A DNA stretch of 64,000 nt from Plectrocnemia conspersa (Eukaryota; Arthropoda; Insecta; Trichoptera; Polycentropodidae). Below the pieces are notes generated by a model. That model was not told the DNA's origin. It searched no databases and saw only the letters and a program-made list of their open reading frames with translations. A program made the translations under genes and the position numbers. The stretch spans positions 1-64,000 of the forward strand of contig VTFK01000138.1 in assembly GCA_009617715.1 (NCBI GenBank). The letters run 5' to 3'. Position 1 is the first letter of the stretch, and every line of letters begins with the position of its first letter. This document shows, piece after piece, positions 55,776 through 64,000 of the stretch.

Positions 55776-58700
55776 AGTATCCATTATATACCAGAACTCT
55801 TAATACATATATCATATTAATTCATAATGATTGTATTTATAATATATTAATAAAACGTTAAATTAAATTATTATGCTCACTTAATTTTAAGACAAAAGGT
55901 CATTTAAATGTTAATTTATTTATTTAATAAATAAATAATTGCAATGAAAAATTAAGTACATTTATTATGAAGGTTAAAGCTGATCCTACGAGTCTTTTCA
56001 ATATAGCATCTAGACTTAAAAGTAATAATTCATATTAGAAAATTAAATTAGCTGCATTAACCAATGATATCATTGTGTGTTTACTTTCTTTCAATACTAT
56101 CCATACAGTCGTGTACAAAAATATCTATACAAATCTATTGTAGTTTTTATTTTTCGCACATTCTGATGAAGTAACTTTGTATTAAATAATAAAGGTTAAT
56201 GTCTCTTAATTTTTATAACGACTGCGGTCTTATTGCACTCGAGAGACATTCGTTCATAACATTGTATGTAAAATTCAGTTGAAAATGTGATAAATATTAT
56301 ATATTAAAATACATACAACGCGTTTGTTAAATTATACCCATCATGATAAATAGTGCTATAATTAAAATATAGTATTCTACGAATTTTAACTAAAAGCAGT
56401 TCGTGCAGACTATGTAAAAAATGTTACTTTTTATGTTAACGGTTGGTATGCTACATTTTATTTTACTTTAACATATTATGTTGTTACTAGTACAGAGATT
56501 TACAAAAAAAATCAGGGTAAATATATTTGTAGAGAAAGTTTCATATATACATATAATTTAATAATAGCACAAATTGTACCTAAATCAAGTATCTGTTTCA
56601 TTAATTTACATAAATTCTAAAAATACAACTACTTTCATGTATTCTATTTTTATGCTGAGTTGATAAATTAAATTAATGCTATACGTGAACCTTTGTATCT
56701 AAATTACTTTAAATTATATATTTATTTTTAATGAAATTTGTAGTACATACCCTTGCTATTAATGTTTGTAATTGGTCACTGTAACATGTCATGACATAAA
56801 TAACGTAGCTTATTATTATATTTTTGATACATATTATCTGTTGTGCTTAATATTTTTTTCGATAAACAAGAAATTTATACAATTATTTATTTTAGTGAGA
56901 ACTTAATACTTAATATTATTATTAATTGTTAAATTGAACGTTTACAAACTGTTAAAATAAATTTAACTTTAGATTTTAATTTTAAGAAAAATTTATTCTG
57001 TGCTTTATTTACAATATATTTCAAGCTTTAATTAAAAATAACACATTAAGAATACCTTTGCATTGCTAATTTATTGAAAAATATTTATATAAATCAGTGA
57101 CCGAAAGAGCTAATTGCTTCTCGGCAGAACTTTATAAAACGTTAAAATATGTAATATATCATATACAGTAGCCTAGTCATTTTTATTAAAGCCAACACTG
57201 TCTATAGTTTCATAACATCTAGTAAAAAATTGACGTAAACTTGTTTCATAATTATTTTCTTAAACTTTACCAATCGCATCAATGATTTATTTTATTTTTG
57301 GAATCAAATCATTTTTTATTTATAAAAAAAGCGTCAAATTCGTATGATATATTGATTTATTAAACATATATTTTTCTTTAAAATTTGCGTAATTAAGTCA
57401 CTCTTAACACATAGTTAAATATTTTTACGGAAAATAACTTTTCTTGTTTTAAATTATATAATATTCACTATGGTGAATATTAATTTACTCACCTTTTATT
57501 TTAGCCTGTTACATTTCTGCACAAATTATATTCTTATGTGCCATAAACTTTTACGTTTGAAGGGAATTTACCTTAAATGTTTCATTAATTAAACAGGAAT
57601 ACCGATAAAAAAAGAGATAAATTGCAGCATGTTTATCCGGCATACACAAAATGGCAGAATGTTTATACCTCTAAAGGAACATGTAGGGCGAGAATACGTG
57701 TCTTTATTTTCAGAATCTCAAAGAACGCGTCGAACAAAGGAGACTGTGTTTATTCAGAGCTTTTTTGCACGCTCTAAACAAAAGAAAAAACCTCATTGAG
57801 AGACATGAGTTAAATTTAAAATGCGCGTTTTCCGACCTTTGCTGTAACACAAAATTAAATAATATATGAGCTGTCTATATAATACTTTTCCGGAATGATT
57901 ATTTTCGATTTTTTTTTCGATCATATTTTTCACGACTATTGTAATTAAAACTTAATTTAAAAAATCTTTAAAATTACCAAAAGCTGTTAAAATTTTAATT
58001 GCAATATTTATTTATATGTGTTGAAAAATGCGGTCTATTGATAAAATTGACCATTAAGCAATTTTCATCGCAAAAATATATGTTAGAATTAAATCTATAT
58101 CTATATATGTATAAAAATGGATCAATTCATGTCATAAAACATATTTTTTATATCTTAAGCTTAATTTATATCCTTTAATAATTAGCCAAAGCTTTTACAA
58201 AACTTTGATAAAGGTATTTTTTTCATACAACTTTTTTATGTTAATATCGTATGAAATTCACTGTTACGCATATTTAATAAATCTGCTTATGTGTGTATGT
58301 ATGAATAAACGTACGTATATATTATATTATATATATAAACCCCAATATAACAACGACGGTGTGATATCTAATTAATTCTCTGCAACCATCTTTACGCAAG
58401 TATGACCTGGTTTTATTTTGATCATACCTCTGTGGATATCTCTTGTATGGTATTAAATTATTTAATATCAAAATATTGCGTTATTATTTTTTTAATTATC
58501 AACATATACATTATATATTTTCTTTCCATATTTTTTTAAGAATGCATAATGTATACAATGATTAAATAAATTAAACGATAAATTTCCCGTAATCTATCTT
58601 GTTATTCGTTGCATGTTTTTAAATTATAGCCAATTTATTTTGCTTATAAATAATTATATAGACAAAAATAATGTTTCGAACCAATTTTATGTACAAAAAG

Positions 58701-61700
58701 TTTTGGCAGATTTTAATATAAATTAAATAACTAGAAATAAATTTACTGCGATCGTATTATTGAACCGATTAAAATAAAATCTTTACGTCTTGAAACAACA
58801 AATATTAAAATTTGCAACGCACACCTGTTGTGATAAGCTCTAAACAACAATAAATGGTGGGCCTTTCCAAAATTTTATTTCGTTTAACGAACGAATTCTA
58901 CGAATTTCGGTCATAGTATCTACGGCGATAAACAATAAAATCACAAATGTTTTTTTAAGGTGTGAAAGCATTTTTTGTTGAAAAAAAGGGTCTCAATGTT
59001 TTATATTTCGAAACAAAATATAGGCGCATAAAGTATTTTAGTTTTTGGAGCGGCACTAGTCACTCGGATATATTGATAAAAAAAATATAGTGCAATTTCA
59101 CTAATATTAGATTATTCATATAGTTGAAAATTGGAGGAATATTCGATATGTACCTCACTGATCGTATTTATGTAAGCACATGCGCATCAAAGCAAAGTAT
59201 GAAGAATTTTATAAAGTAGTTAATAAATTCAGCTTGAAATTAATAATGTTAATACTGTTGGGACTAACTAATTAATTGCCGCTAATGATCGGGTTCAATA
59301 ACCTCACATTATTTATTAAAAATAAATTTGCATAGCAATTAATAAATTATTTTAGACACATGTTACACATTAATCAAATTGTATGTAATTATTTATACGT
59401 GTTGCGCATTAATATGTAATCATTATTATTCACACGTGAATCGAATTATATTTAACTATAATATATGAAGTGATTAGGTAAATAAGGAAAGTCACTAATC
59501 AGAACTACATACAGTCGTATTATTTTCGGAGAAACTTTATATGAATATATTTTTTATAAAGAAAATTAAGTGAGAAATCTCATAACAATCTACCATCGAT
59601 CTTCTGGCTTTATTTTACAAATCCCACGACTAACAACTTTTCGACGTAATAACACAACGTAAACAAAATTAGCGACGTCGTAAATTAATTTGATGACCTT
59701 TGAAAGTTTCATTAAAAATGTAAATAAATATTTTAGGTGAAACTTTTTAACGGAAACGTGATTCACGAAGGATTTTGAGGATTTTCCCTCGCCGCGCGAT
59801 ATAAAGCAGACAAAAGGCGCTTGGTTTTTCTTTTTTCCTTTCTTATTTATTGCTCAATTGACATCTGAGTAGGCGTTTCGATGACACAATGCTAAACTGA
59901 ATACAAAAAATCGTTTTTGTGTTTTATATTGATAATTTGATAATTTATTTCGGCTTCTTGTTCACATACGATTGGTGGAAATGCCACAAAGCTTTTCACA
60001 AAAGAATTGCGAATCCTTATCAATATGAATTTATTATAAGCAAAAGTATATGATAAGAATTTCAACGAATTTTGTAAATTAGTGTAGCATAGGTTATTTT
60101 TAATACATATTATTTGGATCGTATATAAATATTACATTACTCGTTAGAAACTGAAATAATTTGCTTTTTAAATCTATACACTTATTACATTAAAATATTC
60201 TTATCATATCTTTTACTACATAATGAGTAGCATTTATACGAATAATTAATTCACATAAATGCCAGCATTTTTCATATAAAAATGCTTTCTTTATTATATT
60301 TTTTAAATTGTCTTTCTGGGCTTTTAATTTATTCTTGCATAAATGTTCCAGCAGTAATTACCATACGCCTGTTATTTCAGGTGACCAAAAAAAAAATAGT
60401 TGCTGGAAAAGTCGGTTAATATATAAATATATGTTTTAGAAGTTGCTTGTTACGCTTTTAATATTTCTTTGATTTCCTTGAAGTATGTAAATTGTTGTAT
60501 TTTGTATACGTTGTGATAATACAGGCAAATTAAAATTTACCATTTACAAAACGTAAAATTTACCACTTGCAAAAACGTATTATATTCCACTATATATTAC
60601 ATAAATACTAATCCTAAATAAAATATTTATTTAAATTATTAATTAGACTCGCATATTAAAAAAAACTTTTAAGGCAATCTATAAAATATATTTAGAGAGA
60701 CATCTGTCGATCTAAATATATGAACGATAAAATATTACATTTTTTATTATTGAAGATTATTTTTTAATACACTACCCGCACTAATGTTATTTATCATGCC
60801 ATTTTGACACTCAAAATCGATATTCTAAAATATTGAAAGTGACAGTGTAAAATTTCACTGTCACGAAAAATACAGCATCAGGTGTTTTCAGGGTACGTAC
60901 TTTATTTTTTTAATCTCTTAAAATACAGCAGATACGTATAATGATATAACCGAGTTATCCAGTGCGATGAGAAGAAATAAAAAAATATAGTTACTAGAGT
61001 TAAAATTCAATTTGCGATAAATCTATTCAGAGAAGATTGCAGTTATCTTGTGTAATCGAGTTCCGTAATGGCTTGAGGAAATGTTGAGAAATCAAATATC
61101 CTTTTCACGGTTGCGGAGCAAATTACATCTTCAACGATGAGCTACCCTAGATATTTTATTATATTATCATTATGCGTTAAAATGTATATTCATGGTAAAT
61201 GGCCATTAAACAAATTGCTTGATAATTCAATTAGTGTATAATAAGCTCGATCAGTAAACTTATTTGTATATGTAATATTCATATACATACAATATATTCA
61301 AACTATTCATGTTTTTACAATAATACAGTATAAATTATTTTATACATATAATAAAATTTAATTTATGTGAATAAATAAATAATATATAAAAAAGTTATTC
61401 ATCAAATATACATATATCCTACTAAGATTAATGTGTATATTTTTAAAGTATAATTATATACTATATAGAATTTCCTGTTCAATAATCTCTATATATATGT
61501 TAATATATATTTATTGATTCATGTTTATAATTGCTATTTAAGTTACGTAAACTTGATACAATAACACCTTAAACTATAATCAGTTTACTGGACTGTTATC
61601 ACAATTGATTGACACTTAATGTAATACTAAGTATTACACGAAGCTTATTAAATTAAACATATATTATGCGATGAACAAATTAATTCACACGGGAGTATTA

Positions 61701-61790
61701 AAATACGCAATGTATATTATTATTAATAAAATAAAATGGGTTTCTAGGGACATTACAAAAATGTGTGTCTGTGTGACATTTACAAGCAAT
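55776..61790. other. 6-kb AT-rich non-coding stretch
   Basis: Nothing coding is supported. Patches that stand out: 57600-57860 (GC-richer, several frames open, no motif); 59780-59830 (CCGCGCGATATAAAGCAG, TATA-like but no initiator at proper spacing); a 23-bp tandem pair at 60532-60577 (AAAATTTACCA.TT.CAAAACGT); and a perfect hairpin GTGACAGTG/CACTGTCAC at 60839-60864. Confidence 0.5.
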
Positions 61791-63801
61791 ATTTGAGCCG
61801 TTGATTTTGAAAGTGGAACAAGTCCATATTATGTTATTGTTGGATAATTAATGGCTTGCGTTTGAACAGATTTAAAAATATTAGTAAGCAATAATAGACT
61901 TATTTTTTTTCATATCAATTTCATATGCAATAATTATATTCGCGTTATTTAAACAAAAATGTTTTCAATAGGACCCAATGTACTTACTTCATTTTTAAAA
62001 GCAATGATTTTATGAAAATTTTGATTTTCTGTTTTCAAGAGTTTAATTGCAATTTGAAAAAATAGAATAATTTATTTCTATTCATTTCTATTTTATTTCA
62101 ACACTTCATACTTTTTTCGAATAGGTACATACAATAAAAAGCTAAATATTATTTTATAAAAAAGAATAATGAACAAATAGTAAAAATATAATAATTATAT
62201 ACATAACACACAACATAACAAAATACCCAAAGGAATATTACTATTATTTTTTTAATTAAGATGGTGCAAATATTTGAAGTATATAAGGCAAAAAATACAT
62301 CATCTCTTTATATTTCTCTTCAGTAATAGGCCTAGTATTTCCATTTAAAGTTGGCAATGTTATTTTGTCAAAAACCTTAAACTATTAAATTGTGAATCAC
62401 TTTCGATTGATGTTTTATAATTCAATTTATACGGCGAATTTTTTAAACTTCGTATCCAGAAGACAGTTTCGCCATCAATATTTTTGGTACTTTTCAAAAT
62501 TGTCTTTTCCAAAGGTTTGGTCGAATAAAAGTCTTTTCACTTTTTATTTCGTATAGTAAAAATAATTTTTTTTTTTGTGACATGTTTGTATTAATTTGTA
62601 ATAATCGTCGGAAATGTACAGAAAATTGGTTTTTCGAATAGCCATTTTTACAACACCAAAATCGCGTTTATTTAGCAAAATTGTCCAGATAATAAGAATT
62701 TATGGTCAATAATATCTATATTGTTATTGCTAGACCGAACAATTTTTAACCACATTCAGGCCAATTTTATATTTCTATTTTGTATGTTTTTGAGTTATCA
62801 TATTTTGTAGATGTTTTAAACAACAATAAGCTATTTCTTGTGATCCTCTGGATACATATGAATTACATCATCATGTAAATTGTGGAAACAATGAATTTAA
62901 AACATACATGTTTCGTTTATAGTATGAAACAGAAACTGTCAGTTTAAGGTATGGTAGTGATTTTTGCAAATCAGATATAAAAACAAAATAGTTTCCTGGT
63001 TTTTTTAAGGCACTTTACCTTCTTGTAAGGCTTTTCTAGCTAATTCAGCATCTTTTAAATTAAGTTCATGTTGTTTTATTAGATTTTTTTTTCTTCAATA
63101 TTGCGTAAAGTTTTAATTTGCATATTGAGCGAATCGCACTTTTGGCACGTGTCCTTACATGGATGATGAAAGTGCAAATTAAATTATTTTTTAAAAATAT
63201 TTCCAAAAATTTTTCCTTAACATAACTTGTGTAATTTGCCTTACATTTATCGACGTATAAATTGTACATTTTATTATATTCAATTCAAAGTCTAAACACT
63301 TTTTATTTGGATTTTAAGACCTTGCATAATGGCTTTCTGGTTGAGAAAAACTCTCAATGTGTTTCTTTGCGCGTTTTACTGGAAGAACCTTCGATTCTAC
63401 CACAAAAATCTTCTTCAAAATTTTGATGCATTAAGAGCATTTTTTGCATACTAAAATGTTTGCTTCTTTTGTATCTAAAAAATATTAAAGACTACAAGTC
63501 TTTTGCTTTCCTCTGTAATTTATCGGTCTCATTCTTCTCTTAGCACATTTCTGTGTAAAACCATTAATATGTTTCTTCATAACTATGGAAACTAACTACC
63601 ATAGCACGGTTTTCAATTTATATTAAAATTATTTTATTTTGAGTGGACTTGCCTCATTTTCAAATCAACAAACAATTTTTATCATTGACCAAAATACAAT
63701 ACTAGTAAAAAATTACACTGTTATTTATATTTAAAATTAGCTCTAACCATTTTTTTTTATTAAAATGGACTTGCCTTACTTTCAAAATCAATGGCTCATT
63801 T
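61791..63801 (-). mobile_element. 2.0-kb DNA transposon with 33-bp inverted ends and ATTT duplication
   Basis: The element spans 61795-63797. The left end begins GAGCCGTTGATTTTGAAAGT and runs to 61827; the right end (63765-63797) is its reverse complement with 28 of 33 bases matching. ATTT flanks both sides (61791-61794, 63798-63801). A further copy of the end motif in direct orientation lies just inside the right end (63642-63670). The enclosed gene runs right to left. GAG termini and a 4-bp duplication would fit the Sola superfamily; that class is inference. Confidence 0.75.
62260..63590 (-). pseudogene. Decayed transposase-like gene of an uncharacterised insect family
   Basis: Read on the minus strand through several frameshifts and stops, conserved blocks appear in order: KKHINGFTQKCAKRRMRP (about 63580); AKKHIESFSQPESHYARS (about 63375); NIIKMYNLYVDKCKANY (about 63280); HPCKDTCQKCDSL (about 63160), a probable Cys motif; LKLTVSVSYYKRNMYVLN (about 62960); SRGSQEIAYCCLKHL (about 62850); NSYYLDNFAK (about 62700); and NGNTRPITEEKYKEMMYFLP (about 62330). 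I associate this block order (SHY.R, MY.LY, F.HP..D.C..C, YYKRNMYVYN, RPI...K...) with uncharacterised transposon proteins of insects. The inverted repeats outside it support a mobile origin. No active protein is possible. Confidence 0.68.
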
Positions 63802-64000
63802 ATCTTTCTTATGTAGAGCAATAGAACATTAATACATTTAAAAGTAAGACGAGTTTTATTTTCTCTATTTTAAAAATATGTATTTGAAATGCAAACATAT
63901 CTCAAGAAAATTTTGACAAATATAATAAGGGATTAGTCACTTGATATGACATTATTTTTTCCATGACATGTTTGCTACCTTGTCAAATAAAATTAAAGTG

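Noticed and set aside
59795..59860. TATAAAG promoter in a GC-rich patch
   Set aside because: No initiator at 25-32 bases and no exon signals follow.
60839..60864. Hairpin GTGACAGTG/CACTGTCAC as a terminator or regulatory RNA
   Set aside because: A single 9-bp stem with no neighbouring gene; hairpins of this size are expected by chance in 64 kb.

Overview
The window is very AT-rich eukaryotic DNA, most likely from an insect. The grounds are dispersed, decayed non-LTR retrotransposons of Jockey and CR1-like type, hAT and Tc1/mariner fossils, a tRNA-derived SINE, a TATA/initiator promoter with GT-AG exon boundaries, and no long open reading frames. The species cannot be named from the sequence. 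No intact protein-coding gene is visible; almost every recognisable coding stretch is a broken transposable element.

Layout. 0-5 kb: AT-rich DNA with a 40-bp palindrome made of two TATCGATA motifs (1478-1517), a GC-richer block that could be a minus-strand promoter (2340-2550), a perfect NRF-1-type site (3067-3078) and a Jockey reverse-transcriptase fossil (about 3.8-4.3 kb, minus). 6.2-8.5 kb: copy A of an unclassified repeat, here called R1, built round a 230-bp near-perfect palindrome; a 5'-truncated Jockey LINE sits inside it with an 11-bp target duplication. 10-19 kb: a small hAT-like MITE, a GGGCGACGG minisatellite module, R1 fragments, two copies of an unclassified repeat R3, and R1 copy B. 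21.8-24 kb: a 995-bp hAT element with perfect ends and an 8-bp duplication, and a 185-bp GC-rich MITE with a TTA duplication. 25-33 kb: a Tc1 transposase fossil, inverted hammerhead-like motifs, a 450-bp MITE, and three ~173-bp satellite monomers flanked by inverted GGGCGACGG arrays.

35.6-37.05 kb holds the best host-gene evidence: a TATA box, initiator, ATG-free first exon with a GTAAGT donor, and a 43-nt second exon. These look like the 5' untranslated exons of a plus-strand gene whose coding part I could not find. 38.3-43 kb: a 642-bp inverted-repeat element with 14-bp iterons, a (TA)24 tract and a second hAT copy. 44.1-48.5 kb: a SINE with a tRNA-like head and a LINE-type tail, two GC-richer minus-strand open blocks, a CR1-like LINE carrying the same tail hairpin, and R1 copy C. 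49.5-55.8 kb: a 70-bp inverted repeat over a possible exon, a 1.1-kb hAT element of a second family with an 8-bp duplication, R1 copy D with a mariner fossil inside, and an RT fossil. 61.8-63.8 kb: a 2-kb element with 33-bp inverted ends around a decayed transposase-like gene of an uncharacterised insect family.

The most useful observations are the SINE/LINE pair sharing a 3' hairpin with three compensatory base-pair changes, the R1 palindrome family, the 2-kb inverted-repeat element near the right edge, and the satellite triplet between inverted minisatellite arrays. All names R1 and R3 are local labels.
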